This document shows, piece by piece, positions 36,609 to 45,554 of a stretch of DNA of 64,000 nucleotides (position 1 is the first letter of the stretch; each line of letters begins with the position of its first letter). The notes under the pieces were generated by a model. That model did no database searches, was not told the DNA's origin, and worked only from the letters and a program-made list of their open reading frames with translations. The position numbers and the translations under genes are program-made. Source of the stretch: Pseudomonas khorasanensis (GTDB lineage Bacteria > Pseudomonadota > Gammaproteobacteria > Pseudomonadales > Pseudomonadaceae); the NCBI RefSeq assembly GCF_014268505.2, contig NZ_JABWQP020000001.1, positions 682,001 to 746,000 of the forward strand. Direction: 5' to 3'.

Positions 36609-38777
36609 TCAGAACTTGTACTTCGCCGTCAGCATGTAGTTGCGCGGCGTGCCGTAGTTCTCGGTCGACCCCCAGGTTACGTCGGTGCCGATGGACGAGT
36701 AATACTCACGATCAAAGATGTTGTTGGCGTTGACCTGCAGGTCGAGGTGCTTGTTGACCTCGTAACCGGCCATCAAATCGGTGACTGCGTAGCCGCCCTG
36801 TTCCAGGCGATAACTGCTGCCACTGGCCAGAGCAATGTCGTTGTACATGCGGCTCTGCCAGTAGACGTTGCCGCCCACGCGCAGTTTTTCCAGCGGGCCC
36901 TTGAAGCGATACACCGTGGACACCTTGAACAGGTGCTCCGGCATGTCGGTATCGAACTTCTGATTGTTGTTGGCCGGATTTTCATCCTTGATGTAATGCG
37001 CGCGGGTGTAGGTGTAGCCGGCGCCGACTTGCCATTGCTCGGTCAGCGCGCCCTGCAATTCCATGTCCACGCCCTGGGCGCGGACCTTGCCGGAGGTTTC
37101 GTAGCAGGTCAGTTCCGGGCAGCCTAGCTGAGTCGCAGCCTGGGTGGCGCGGTTGGTCTGGTCCATCTGGAACACGGCCAGACTGCCATTCAGGGCGCCG
37201 TTGAAGTATTCGCCCTTGATGCCGATTTCGTAGTTTTCACCGACGATCGGCTCCAGCACTTTACCGCCGAGATCCTTCTGGGTCTGCGGGGTGAAGATGT
37301 CGGTGTAGCTGGCGTAGACCGAGTGATGGTCGTCGAGCTTGTAGATCAGGCCGGCGTAGCGCGTGAGGTTACGGGTGACCTTGTAATCGCCGTCGGCGGT
37401 GCGGTCATCGTAGTCATACCAGTCCAGGCGGCCGCCGAGAATCAGCGTCAACGGATCGGCCAGGCTCAAGCGAGTGGTCAGATAAACCGCATCCTGAGTG
37501 GTGACGTTGCGAGTCTTGCCGTCACGGACGAAGTCAGGCTTTGGCGCGCCGATTGGCCAGGCGGTGGTGTAGGGCGAATATTCCTTCGTGGTTGCGTCAT
37601 ACACCCGATTGCTGGCGCCGACGACCAGTTCGTGGGTACGGCCGAAGGCTTCGAACGGGCCGCTCGCAAAGCCATCGAATGCGCGCTGCTTGTCGGTGTG
37701 GTGGGATTGATACGCCGTGGTTTCCAGCGGGCCGGCGTAGCGCGACAGGTAGGTGCCGGAGAACTCTCCATCGACCGTCGAGGTCGAGCCGCCGAGGTGC
37801 AGTTTCCAGTCGTTGTCGAAGCGGTGTTCGACTTCACCGAACACGGTATCGACCTGCAACTTGCGGTTTTCCCAGTCGGTGCCGGGGTAGGTGGAGCGGG
37901 GCAGGTCGAGGTGATGACCGTTTTCGCCGATCGGCAGGCCGCCCCAGAAATAGTTGGTCTGATCGTTCTGCCGGGAGAAACCCAACGTCGCGGTGGTGCT
38001 GTCACTCAGGTCCGCCTCGCCGATGGCATAGAACAGACCGTGGTCGTTTTCTTCCTTGTCGCGGAAGCTGTCGGCGCCCTGATACGAACTCACAACGCGG
38101 CCGCGCAAGGTGCCGCTTTCGTTCAACGGGCTGGAGGCATCGATTTCGCCTCGGTAGTCATCCCAACTGCCGGCAGCGCCGGTGAGCGTGACTCGCTGAT
38201 CGGCGGTCGGGCGTTTGCGCACCATGTTGATCGCGGCTGACGGGTTGCCGGCACCAGTGACGAGGCCGGTCGCGCCACGGACGATTTCCACCCGGTCGAA
38301 CATCGCCAGATTCGGTTGCACCGCCAGGGTGAATGGCGAATACGAGCTTGGCAGGCCGTCGTACATGATGTTGTCGATGTCGAAACCGCGCGCCTTGTAC
38401 GTTTGTCGCCCCGGGCCGCTGGCCTCGCTGAGGAACAGGCCCGGCGTGCCGCGCACCACGTCATTGACGCTGGTCATGTTCTGGTCGTCCATGCGCTGAC
38501 GGGTGATCACCGTCACCGCCTGCGGGGTTTCGCGCATGGTCAGCGACAGCTTGGTCGCGGTCTGCATTGGGCCGGTGGTGTAGGACTGCGTGTCTTCGGT
38601 GGTGCTGCTCATCTGCGTGGCGCCGATCTCGGTCGCCTGCAGTTCGAGTGGGCCGTTCGCTGGCGCAGCGGAAGCAGTCTCATCGGCCAGGGCCGGTGCG
38701 ATGCTGGCCATGCCAATGGCGATTGCGAGGAGGTTAGGTGAAAGGTTCGAGCGGCGGTGCATGGTCTGAAACGACAT
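36609..38777 (-). CDS. TonB-dependent siderophore receptor
   Basis: The 722-residue receptor has a signal peptide (about 1-31, IAIGMASIAPALA), a plug domain (PQAVTVITRQRMDDQ and FDRVEIVRGATGLVTGAGNPSA are siderophore-receptor signatures) and a barrel ending in a C-terminal aromatic (LTAKYKF). There is no STN signalling domain. Long barrel loops carry a Cys pair (GCPELTCYE). It most resembles the FhuE/FpvB-like ferric siderophore group. GGGGAAG precedes the ATG. A Fur-like site lies about 50 bp upstream, consistent with iron repression, and a strong terminator follows. Confidence 0.93.
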   Translation of the reverse strand: MSFQTMHRRSNLSPNLLAIAIGMASIAPALADETASAAPANGPLELQATEIGATQMSSTTEDTQSYTTGPMQTATKLSLTMRETPQAVTVITRQRMDDQNMTSVNDVVRGTPGLFLSEASGPGRQTYKARGFDIDNIMYDGLPSSYSPFTLAVQPNLAMFDRVEIVRGATGLVTGAGNPSAAINMVRKRPTADQRVTLTGAAGSWDDYRGEIDASSPLNESGTLRGRVVSSYQGADSFRDKEENDHGLFYAIGEADLSDSTTATLGFSRQNDQTNYFWGGLPIGENGHHLDLPRSTYPGTDWENRKLQVDTVFGEVEHRFDNDWKLHLGGSTSTVDGEFSGTYLSRYAGPLETTAYQSHHTDKQRAFDGFASGPFEAFGRTHELVVGASNRVYDATTKEYSPYTTAWPIGAPKPDFVRDGKTRNVTTQDAVYLTTRLSLADPLTLILGGRLDWYDYDDRTADGDYKVTRNLTRYAGLIYKLDDHHSVYASYTDIFTPQTQKDLGGKVLEPIVGENYEIGIKGEYFNGALNGSLAVFQMDQTNRATQAATQLGCPELTCYETSGKVRAQGVDMELQGALTEQWQVGAGYTYTRAHYIKDENPANNNQKFDTDMPEHLFKVSTVYRFKGPLEKLRVGGNVYWQSRMYNDIALASGSSYRLEQGGYAVTDLMAGYEVNKHLDLQVNANNIFDREYYSSIGTDVTWGSTENYGTPRNYMLTAKYKF

Positions 38778-38824
38778 CTATCTGCTTCCCCAGGATTTCC
38801 AAACGAAACGAATGCGAGTGCATG

Positions 38825-38839
38825 TAAGAATTATTCGCA
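38825..38839 (-). promoter_or_regulatory. Putative Fur box
   Basis: On the minus strand TGCGAAT-A-ATTCTTA matches the 7-1-7 Fur consensus TGATAAT-N-ATTATCA at 10 of 14 positions. It sits 48-62 bp upstream of the siderophore receptor start, in the promoter position. Confidence 0.6.
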
Positions 38840-38933
38840 TTAGTATGTCGGAAGAATCTCGGGGGATAAACCCGTACGGCTCAGTTAGTTAATGATTTTT
38901 TCACAATTGGCGTTGGCGTCCCCTGAAGCGAAT

Positions 38934-39029
38934 GTGGGAGCGAGCCTGCTCGCGAATGCGGTTTGTCATTCAACAGATGCGTTGTCTGATACACCGCTTT
39001 CGCGAGCAGGCTCGCTCCCACGTTTTTTT
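38934..39029. repeat. Inverted REP pair
   Basis: Two inverted REP arms (38934-38961 and about 38996-39021) can form a long stem (GTGGGAGCGAGCCTGCTCGC with its complement). The right arm is followed by seven T residues, so it might also act as a terminator on the plus strand. It lies between the divergently facing siderophore receptor promoter and the 3' end of the glutathione transferase gene. Confidence 0.9.
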
Positions 39030-39075
39030 GTGCCCTTGGGTCAGTAAGTCGTTCGCCAGAAGGGCTGCGTTTATC

Positions 39076-39915
39076 TCAGTTCAAATCCTCGGCCCCATGC
39101 CGCTCCGGCACCTGACTGTCTTCATCACCCCAGGTGCGATTCACCCGTTGCCCGCGCATGACCGCCGGCCGTTTGGCGATCTCTTCCGCCCAGCGCTGCA
39201 CGTGGGTGTATTCGTGAGCCGCGAGGAACTCCGCTGCCGAATACACGTTGTTGCGCACCAACTGACCGTACCAGGGCCAGACCGCGATATCAGCGATGGT
39301 GTAGTCGTCGCCGGCCAGATACGCGTTATCGGCCAGACGGCGATTCAGCACATCCAGCTGACGTTTGGCTTCCATGGTGAAGCGGTTGATCGGGTATTCA
39401 AGCTTCTCGGGTGCGTAGGCATAAAAGTGCCCGAAGCCACCGCCCAGATACGGCGCCGAGCCCATTTGCCAAAACAGCCAGTTGAGGGTTTCGGTACGAC
39501 CGGCCGGATCTTTTGGCAGGAAAGCGCCAAACTTTTCCGCCAGATAAAGCAGGATCGAACCGGACTCGAACACGCGGACCGGCGGCTCGACGCTGCGATC
39601 CAGCAGTGCCGGAATTTTCGAATTCGGGTTGATCTCGACAAAACCGCTGGAGAACTGATCGCCTTCGCCAATACGGATCAGCCACGCGTCGTATTCGGCC
39701 CCGGTGTGACCGAGCGCGAGCAATTCTTCGAGCAGGATGGTGACTTTGACGCCATTGGGCGTCGCCAGCGAATACAGCTGCAACGGATGCTTGCCGACCG
39801 GCAGCTCCTTGTCATGGGTCGGCCCGGCTACCGGGCGGTTGATGCTGGCGAAGTGGCCGCCGGAAGGGGCTTCTTGTTTCCAGACCTTGGGCGGAACGTA
39901 AGACGCTTTGCTCAT
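39076..39915 (-). CDS. yghU: Glutathione transferase / disulfide-bond oxidoreductase, YghU type
   Basis: The 279-residue protein has the extended YghU N-terminus (YVPPKVWKQEAPSGGHFASI), then a thioredoxin-fold N-domain (LYSLATPNGVKVTILLEEL; NPNSKIPALLD; FESGSILLYLAEKFG) and an all-helical C-domain (LAGDDYTIADIAVWPW). The N-capping and glutathione-binding E-S-G-S segment is present. YghU enzymes have GSH-dependent disulfide-bond reductase activity and weak peroxidase activity. GAGG precedes the ATG. The gene is monocistronic. Confidence 0.9.
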   Translation of the reverse strand: MSKASYVPPKVWKQEAPSGGHFASINRPVAGPTHDKELPVGKHPLQLYSLATPNGVKVTILLEELLALGHTGAEYDAWLIRIGEGDQFSSGFVEINPNSKIPALLDRSVEPPVRVFESGSILLYLAEKFGAFLPKDPAGRTETLNWLFWQMGSAPYLGGGFGHFYAYAPEKLEYPINRFTMEAKRQLDVLNRRLADNAYLAGDDYTIADIAVWPWYGQLVRNNVYSAAEFLAAHEYTHVQRWAEEIAKRPAVMRGQRVNRTWGDEDSQVPERHGAEDLN

Positions 39916-40115
39916 GAAACGGACCTCGTCGATGCTGGGAGGGAACAGGTAGACACCGTAGGGAAAATTTCCGCCGCGTGCCAGCGCTCAGAGATTTATC
40001 TGTCAAATCCACAAATCCCCGCAGGAGCGAGCAGCACAATCCATCGAAACTTCGTCGCGCACCCCACTGTCCAGACCCTTACACATCCATGCAGCGGTGA
40101 AAGGCGAGGATCGAG

Positions 40116-41903
40116 ATGACGATGACAGTAGGTGACTTTCTGATCGAGCGGCTCAGCAAATGGGGCGTCACGCGGATTTTTGGTTATCCGGGCGATGGTA
40201 TCAATGGCGTCTTCGGTGCCATGAGCCGGGCGAAAGGGAAGATTGAATTCGTACAGGCACGGCATGAGGAAATGGCCGCATTCATGGCCTCGGCTCACGC
40301 CAAGTTCACCGGTGAGCTGGGCGTGTGCATCGCCACTTCCGGGCCCGGCGCTTCGCACCTGATCACCGGTCTCTACGATGCGCGGATGGATCACATGCCG
40401 GTGCTGGCCATCGTCGGCCAACAGGCGCGGACGGCGTTGGGTAGTCATTACCAGCAGGAGCTCGATCTGGTGTCGATGTTCAAGGACGTCGCCGGCGCCT
40501 TCGTGCAGCAGGCCTCGGCGCCGTCGCAAGTGCGCCATCTGCTGGATCGCGCGGTGCGCACAGCCGTTGGTGAGCGCCGCGTTACCGCACTTATTTTGCC
40601 TAATGATTTGCAGGATCTGCCTTACGAGCAACCGGCGCGCGCCCACGGCACCGCCCATTCCGGTGTCGGTTACAGCAAGCCGAAAGTGCTGCCCTACGAA
40701 GCTGATCTGCAGCGTGCCGCCGAGGTTCTGAACAGCGGCGAGAAAGTCGCGATTCTGGTGGGTGCCGGGGCATTGGGGGCGACGGATCAAGTGATCGCTG
40801 TGGCCGAGAAACTTGGCGCAGGCGTCGCCAAGGCCCTGTTGGGCAAAGCGGTATTGCCGGACGAACTGCCGTGGGTCACCGGCAGCATCGGTTTGCTCGG
40901 CACCGAGCCCAGCTACAAGTTGATGAGCGAGTGCGACACCTTGCTGATGATTGGCTCGGGATTCCCGTATTCCGAGTTTCTGCCCAAGGAAGGCCAGGCT
41001 CGCGGCGTGCAGATTGATTTGCAGCCGGACATGCTCAGCCTGCGTTACCCGATGGAGGTCAACCTGGTCGGTGACTCAGCGGAGACCCTCGCCGCGTTGC
41101 TGCCGTTGCTTGAACAAAAAACCTCAAACACGTGGCGCAAGAAAATCGAAGGCTGGCGCAGCAACTGGGAGAAAACCCTGGAAAAACGCGCGATGGCCAA
41201 GGCCGATCCGGTCAATCCGCAACGTGTGGTTTACGAGCTTTCACCGCGCTTGCCCGACCAGGCGATCATCACCAGCGACTCCGGCTCTTGCGCCAACTGG
41301 TTTGCCCGCGATCTGAAAATCCGCCGTGGCATGAAATGCTCGTTGTCCGGCGGCCTGGCCTCGATGGGCGCTGCGGTGCCATACGCGATTGCCGCCAAAT
41401 TCGCGTTTCCGGAGCGCCCGGTCATTGCCCTCGTCGGCGACGGCGCGATGCAGATGAACAACATGGCCGAGCTGATCACAGTCGCGAAATACTGGCGGCA
41501 ATGGGCGAGCCCGAAATGGATTTGCGCAGTGTTCAACAACGAAGACCTCAACCAGGTCACTTGGGAGCAGCGGGTGATGGAGGGCGATCCGAAGTTCGAA
41601 GCGTCGCAAAGCATCCCCGATGTGCCTTACCACCTGTTCGCCATTTCCATTGGCCTGAAAGGTATTTTCGTCGATCGCGAAGAAGACGTCGCGGCGGCGT
41701 GGGAACAGGCGCTGGCCTCGGACGTCCCGGTGCTCATCGAGTTCAAGACCGACCCGAACGTGCCGCCGCTGCCACCGCACATCAAACTGGAGCAGGCGAA
41801 GAAGTTCGCCACGACCTTGCTCAAGGGCGATCCGGACGAGGCCGGCGTGATCGTGCAAACGGCCAAGCAGGTGCTCGGCGCCGTGATGCCGCGCAAGAAA
41901 TGA
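40116..41903 (+). CDS. ThDP-dependent enzyme, pyruvate oxidase / acetolactate synthase-like
   Basis: The 595-residue protein has three domains: PYR (about 1-170, with ThDP-activating Glu51 in RHEEMAAF), a central nucleotide-fold domain (about 190-330) and PP (about 360-560, with the GDG...NN motif in VGDGAMQMNN...VFNNEDLNQ). It resembles the thiamine-pyrophosphate-requiring group related to PoxB. A FAD site cannot be confirmed by eye. The likely reaction is oxidative or non-oxidative decarboxylation of a 2-oxo acid such as pyruvate. GAGGATCGAG precedes the ATG. A DUF72 gene starts 10 bp after its stop. Confidence 0.85.
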   Translation: MTMTVGDFLIERLSKWGVTRIFGYPGDGINGVFGAMSRAKGKIEFVQARHEEMAAFMASAHAKFTGELGVCIATSGPGASHLITGLYDARMDHMPVLAIVGQQARTALGSHYQQELDLVSMFKDVAGAFVQQASAPSQVRHLLDRAVRTAVGERRVTALILPNDLQDLPYEQPARAHGTAHSGVGYSKPKVLPYEADLQRAAEVLNSGEKVAILVGAGALGATDQVIAVAEKLGAGVAKALLGKAVLPDELPWVTGSIGLLGTEPSYKLMSECDTLLMIGSGFPYSEFLPKEGQARGVQIDLQPDMLSLRYPMEVNLVGDSAETLAALLPLLEQKTSNTWRKKIEGWRSNWEKTLEKRAMAKADPVNPQRVVYELSPRLPDQAIITSDSGSCANWFARDLKIRRGMKCSLSGGLASMGAAVPYAIAAKFAFPERPVIALVGDGAMQMNNMAELITVAKYWRQWASPKWICAVFNNEDLNQVTWEQRVMEGDPKFEASQSIPDVPYHLFAISIGLKGIFVDREEDVAAAWEQALASDVPVLIEFKTDPNVPPLPPHIKLEQAKKFATTLLKGDPDEAGVIVQTAKQVLGAVMPRKK

Positions 41904-41913
41904 CGGCGCGCGA

Positions 41914-42651
41914 TTGAACGGGCCAACCCTTTATATCGGGTGTGCTGGCTGGAGCCTCGGCCGCGAGCACTGGCCGGCATTCCCGGCCGAGGGCACGCAT
42001 CTGCAGCGCTATGCCGCCCGGTTCAATTGTGTGGAAATCAACAGCGCGTTCTATCGCCCGCATCGCCGTCAGACTTACCAGCGCTGGGCCGATTCGGTTC
42101 CGCCAGGGTTTCGCTTTGCTGTAAAAATGCCAAAGCTCATCACCCATGAACACCGCTTGGCGGACATCGAGGCCGCGCTTGATGAGTTCTTGGGGCAGTG
42201 CGGCGGATTGGGTGAGCGCTTGGGCTGTCTGCTGGTGCAGTTACCTCCGAAACTGGCGTTCGAAGCGTCGGTCGCCGAAGCGTTTTTTCGCTCCTTGCGT
42301 GAGCGTTTTCAAGGCGCCGTGGTGCTGGAACCGCGACACGAATCGTGGATCGGCGCCGAGGCGATGTTGGTCGACTTCAAGATTGCCCAGGCCGTGGTGG
42401 ACCCCTCGCGCATCAGCACGGACACCGCGCCGGCTGGCTGGCAAGGCCTGCAGTATTGGCGCCTGCACGGCTCGCCACGCATCTATCACAGCGCCTACGA
42501 CGTGCCTTATCTGGAAGGCCTTTCCCAAACGCTGTTGCGCGCGGGCGCAGAGGACAAAGACATCTGGTGCATCTTCGACAACACGGCCAGCGGCGCCGCA
42601 ACCGCAAATGCGCTCACGTTGAGCGCGCTCGTCAGGGCTGGCGAGCGCTGA
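41914..42651 (+). CDS. DUF72-family protein
   Basis: The 245-residue protein has the DUF72 signature: YIGCAGWSL near the start, RFNCVEINSAFYRP, FRFAVKMPKLITHEHRL, LGCLLVQLPPKL and a C-terminal WCIFDNTASGAATANAL. These are TIM-barrel proteins related to YecE, of unknown activity. The start is TTG (41914), the first codon that includes the whole domain; no ATG lies before the first strand. It follows the ThDP enzyme gene by 10 bp and is probably cotranscribed. Confidence 0.83.
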   Translation: MNGPTLYIGCAGWSLGREHWPAFPAEGTHLQRYAARFNCVEINSAFYRPHRRQTYQRWADSVPPGFRFAVKMPKLITHEHRLADIEAALDEFLGQCGGLGERLGCLLVQLPPKLAFEASVAEAFFRSLRERFQGAVVLEPRHESWIGAEAMLVDFKIAQAVVDPSRISTDTAPAGWQGLQYWRLHGSPRIYHSAYDVPYLEGLSQTLLRAGAEDKDIWCIFDNTASGAATANALTLSALVRAGER

Positions 42652-42734
42652 AACAAAGGCTTTGAGCGCGCTATCGCAACCCACACAAACCGTCCGGCTA
42701 CAGGTAAACTCCGCGCTCTTTTTTAGGAGTTCAC

Positions 42735-43622
42735 ATGAGTTATTACCAGCCGGGCATTCTCGCCACCCCTGTTCCTGCGCAAGCACGTCATCTGTTCTTC
42801 GCCCTGGCGTCGGTTGAAGCCTTGCCGCAAGCGATCGACAACCTGCTGATGCTGGTGGATGGCAAGTCGGCGGTGGTGGGTATTGGTGAGTCTCTGTCCA
42901 AGGCGCTGAACGTGGAGATCGCCGGCTTGCGCAGCTTCCCGGCTCTTACTGGCGTCGGCGTTGAAAACCCGTCGACCCAGCACGCGCTGTGGGTCTGGTT
43001 GCACGGCGTCGACCGGGGTGAGTTGCTCAACCGTAGTCATGCCCTCGAAGCCGCGCTGGCCCCGGCCTTTCGCCTGGTGCAGATGCAGGAAACCTTCCGC
43101 CATATGGACGGCCACGACCTGACCGGCTACGAAGACGGTACTGAGAACCCGCACGATGACGCCGCTGTCGCCGCCGCGCTGCAAAGCACGGGCGCTGACG
43201 GTCTGGTGGGTGGCAGCTTCGCCGCGATCCAGCAATGGCAGCACGACCTCAAGGGTTTTCACCGGTTATCTGCCGGTGCCAAGGACGACATCATGGGGCG
43301 CCGCCTGAGTGATAACGAAGAAATCGACGACGCGCCGATCTCTGCCCACGTCAAACGTACCGCCCAGGAAAGCTTCGCGCCGCAAGCGTTTGTCGTGCGC
43401 CGCTCGATGCCGTGGATCGAAGGTGAACGCGCCGGTTTGATGTTCCTGGCATTCGGTTTTTCGCTGGACGCGTTTGAAGCACAATTGCGACGCATGAGCG
43501 GTCTGGAAGACGGCATTGCCGATGGCTTGTACAAGATCAGCCGGCCACTCACCGGTGGCTATTACTGGTGCCCGCCGATCAAGGCCGGACACCTCGATCT
43601 GCGCGCCTTGCGCATTGGCTGA
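42735..43622 (+). CDS. DyP-type haem peroxidase
   Basis: The 295-residue protein belongs to the short B-type DyP class. It has the GxxDG motif (GYEDG, 131-135, with the distal Asp134), proximal haem ligand His205 (AHVKRT) and FLAFGFSLDAFEAQL near the C-terminus. There is no Tat signal, so it is cytoplasmic or cargo for an encapsulin, although no encapsulin gene is visible here. It oxidises aromatic substrates with peroxide. A strong AGGAG lies before the ATG. The next gene follows within 10 bp. Confidence 0.92.
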   Translation: MSYYQPGILATPVPAQARHLFFALASVEALPQAIDNLLMLVDGKSAVVGIGESLSKALNVEIAGLRSFPALTGVGVENPSTQHALWVWLHGVDRGELLNRSHALEAALAPAFRLVQMQETFRHMDGHDLTGYEDGTENPHDDAAVAAALQSTGADGLVGGSFAAIQQWQHDLKGFHRLSAGAKDDIMGRRLSDNEEIDDAPISAHVKRTAQESFAPQAFVVRRSMPWIEGERAGLMFLAFGFSLDAFEAQLRRMSGLEDGIADGLYKISRPLTGGYYWCPPIKAGHLDLRALRIG

Positions 43623-43631
43623 GGAATGAAT

Positions 43632-44597
43632 ATGAACGTGGTGCGCTGGGGCATGATCGGTTGCGGCAGTGTCGCGGAACGCAAGAGCGGGCCAGCCTTC
43701 TACAAGGCGCCCGGTTCGGCGCTGGTCGCGGTAATGGGCCGACGTCTCGAAGCTGTCACCGACTACGCCGCGCGCCACGGCATCAGCCGCATCTACACCG
43801 ATGTCGATGCGCTGATCAACGATCCGGAAGTCGACGCGGTGTACATCGCCACGCCGCCCGACAGCCACCATGCCTACAGCCTGAAAGTCGCCGCCGCCGG
43901 CAAGCATTGCTGCGTGGAAAAACCCATGGCGCTCAATGCCGGGCAAAGCCGCGACATGCAGCAGGTGTTTGCCGAGGCCGGATTGCATTTGTTCGTTTCA
44001 TACTACCGCCGCTCGCTGCCACGCTTCGCACAAGTGCAGCAATGGCTTGAGCAGGAGCGTATCGGAGAGGTCCGGCACTTGAGCTGGACGCTGACCAAAG
44101 CGCCGTCAGCGGCGGATCTGGATGGCCGCGACAATTGGCGCACCGACCCTGCGGTCGCCGGCGGCGGTTACTTCGCCGACCTGGCCAGCCATGGTTTTGA
44201 TCTGTTCCAGTATCTGCTCGGCGATATTGTCGAAGTCGCCGGTTTCACGACGCGTCAGGCCAGTTTGTATGCGGCGGAAGATGCGGTCAGCGCCAGTTGG
44301 CGATTCGCCTCCGGGGCGCTGGGCATGGGTTGCTGGAACTTTGTCGCGGACCGGCGCGAGGACCGGGTCGAGATCATCGGCAGCGCAGGGCGGATCAGTT
44401 TTTCGGTGTTTGATGAGCATCCGGTTCAGCTGTTTGCCGATGAGCAAGTCAGCCTCGAGATTGCCCATCATGAGCATATTCAGTGGCACCACGTGCTCGG
44501 GATGAACGCACACATTCGCGGCGAATCGAAACACCCCGCAGTTGCCGAACAAGCCGTCAAGACTGACTGGGTCATGGATCAGATCCTCAAACGTTGA
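43632..44597 (+). CDS. Gfo/Idh/MocA-family oxidoreductase
   Basis: The 321-residue protein has an N-terminal Rossmann domain (VRWGMIGCGSVAERKSGPAF), the EKP motif (CCVEKPMALN) and a C-terminal alpha/beta domain with GGGYFADLASHGFDLFQYLLG, which contains the conserved catalytic His. It is an NAD(P)-dependent sugar or inositol-type dehydrogenase of unknown substrate. The second ATG (43632) is preferred over 43626 because GAGGA is at proper spacing. It follows the DyP gene by 9 bp and is probably in the same transcript. Confidence 0.88.
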   Translation: MNVVRWGMIGCGSVAERKSGPAFYKAPGSALVAVMGRRLEAVTDYAARHGISRIYTDVDALINDPEVDAVYIATPPDSHHAYSLKVAAAGKHCCVEKPMALNAGQSRDMQQVFAEAGLHLFVSYYRRSLPRFAQVQQWLEQERIGEVRHLSWTLTKAPSAADLDGRDNWRTDPAVAGGGYFADLASHGFDLFQYLLGDIVEVAGFTTRQASLYAAEDAVSASWRFASGALGMGCWNFVADRREDRVEIIGSAGRISFSVFDEHPVQLFADEQVSLEIAHHEHIQWHHVLGMNAHIRGESKHPAVAEQAVKTDWVMDQILKR

Positions 44598-44611
44598 ATG
44601 GACCACGACCC

Positions 44612-44695
44612 CCTGTGGGAGCGAGCCTGATCGCGAAAGCATTCCGTCAGTCAATACTTCGGTGACTGACACGCCGCTTTCGCGCTCCCACAGGG
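44612..44695. repeat. Inverted REP pair with truncated right arm
   Basis: The left arm is CTGTGGGAGCGAGCC (with one change, TGATCGCG instead of TGCTCGCG). The right arm CTTTCGCG-CTCCCACAG lacks about 10 nt of the usual sequence. Between them GTCAGTCA and TGACTGAC form an extra 8-bp stem. It lies between the Gfo/Idh/MocA gene and the GntR promoter. Confidence 0.85.
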
Positions 44696-44719
44696 TATTT
44701 TGCGCGTCACGTATCTAAG

Positions 44720-44788
44720 GTTATGTCCAAACAATATTTCTCAACCTTGTCATAACAACCCTAAGATCACGTCATAACTCGTTATGAC
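44720..44788. promoter_or_regulatory. GntR operator region with a perfect 8-2-8 palindrome
   Basis: GTCATAAC-TC-GTTATGAC (44771-44788) is perfect. Further copies of the half-site occur upstream as GTCATAAC (44749-44756) and GTTATGTC (44720-44727, one mismatch). The palindrome lies 13 bp before the likely GntR start at 44802 and overlaps an alternative ATG at 44784. This fits autoregulation by the HutC-type GntR protein and control of the downstream operon. Confidence 0.75.
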
Positions 44789-44801
44789 AAGTGATCCCTT
44801 G

Positions 44802-45554
44802 ATGACCGATAACGTTCTTTCCCTCGGCAGCGTCCCGCTGCACACCCAGCTGCGCGACGTGTTGCGTGCCCGCATTCTTGATGGCGAATACCCGCAAGAC
44901 AGCCAGATGCCGTCTGAAAGCGAGCTCGGTGCGCTGTTCAAAGTCAGCCGCATCACCGTGCGCCAAGCGTTGGGTGACCTGCAAAAGGAAGGGCTGATCT
45001 TCAAAATCCACGGCAAGGGTACTTTCGTTGCCAAGCCGAAAACCTTTCAGAACGTCAGCAGCCTGCAAGGCCTCGCCGAGTCCATGACCGGGCGCGGCTA
45101 TGAGGTGATCAATCGCCTGCGCAGCTTCAAATTCATCCCGGCGGACAAGCGCGTTGCCGAACGTTTGCAGGTTGCCGAAGGCGAGATCGTCGCGCAGATC
45201 AAACGGGTGCGCCTGATCAACCGTGAGCCGATCTCGCTGGAAATCACCTACCTGCCCAAGGCCATCGGCGAGCGGTTGGAGAAGGCTGATCTAGTGACCC
45301 GGGACATCTTCCTGATTCTGGAAAACGACTGCGGCATCGCCCTCGGCCATGCCGATCTGGCCATCGATGCGGTGCTGGCCGACAGCGATCTGACCCAGGC
45401 GCTCAACGTCGAGGCGGGCTCGCCGATCATGCGCATCGAGCGCCTGACCCACGATGCGCAAGGCCAGCCGCTGGACTTCGAACACCTTTATTACCGTGGC
45501 GATGCGTTCCAGTACCGCCTGCGGATCGACCGGCAAAAAGGGGAGCGCGCATGA
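44802..45554 (+). CDS. GntR-family (HutC/UTRA) transcriptional regulator
   Basis: The 250-residue protein has an N-terminal winged helix (LHTQLRDVLRARILDGEYP; MPSESELGALFKVSRITVRQAL; GKGTFVAKP) and a C-terminal UTRA effector domain (about 95-245, ending FEHLYYRGDAFQYRLRI). I prefer the ATG at 44802 because the in-frame ATG at 44784 lies inside a perfect operator and has no ribosome site. The stop overlaps the flavoprotein start by 4 bp (ATGA), so regulator and enzyme genes are in one operon. A repressor released by the operon's substrate is the simplest model. Confidence 0.9.
   Translation: MTDNVLSLGSVPLHTQLRDVLRARILDGEYPQDSQMPSESELGALFKVSRITVRQALGDLQKEGLIFKIHGKGTFVAKPKTFQNVSSLQGLAESMTGRGYEVINRLRSFKFIPADKRVAERLQVAEGEIVAQIKRVRLINREPISLEITYLPKAIGERLEKADLVTRDIFLILENDCGIALGHADLAIDAVLADSDLTQALNVEAGSPIMRIERLTHDAQGQPLDFEHLYYRGDAFQYRLRIDRQKGERA

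Noticed and set aside
38934..39029. Insertion sequence or transposon end
   Set aside because: The inverted arms match REP elements and there is no transposase or target duplication.
44784..44801. ATG at 44784 as GntR start
   Set aside because: It lies inside a perfect operator palindrome and has no Shine-Dalgarno.
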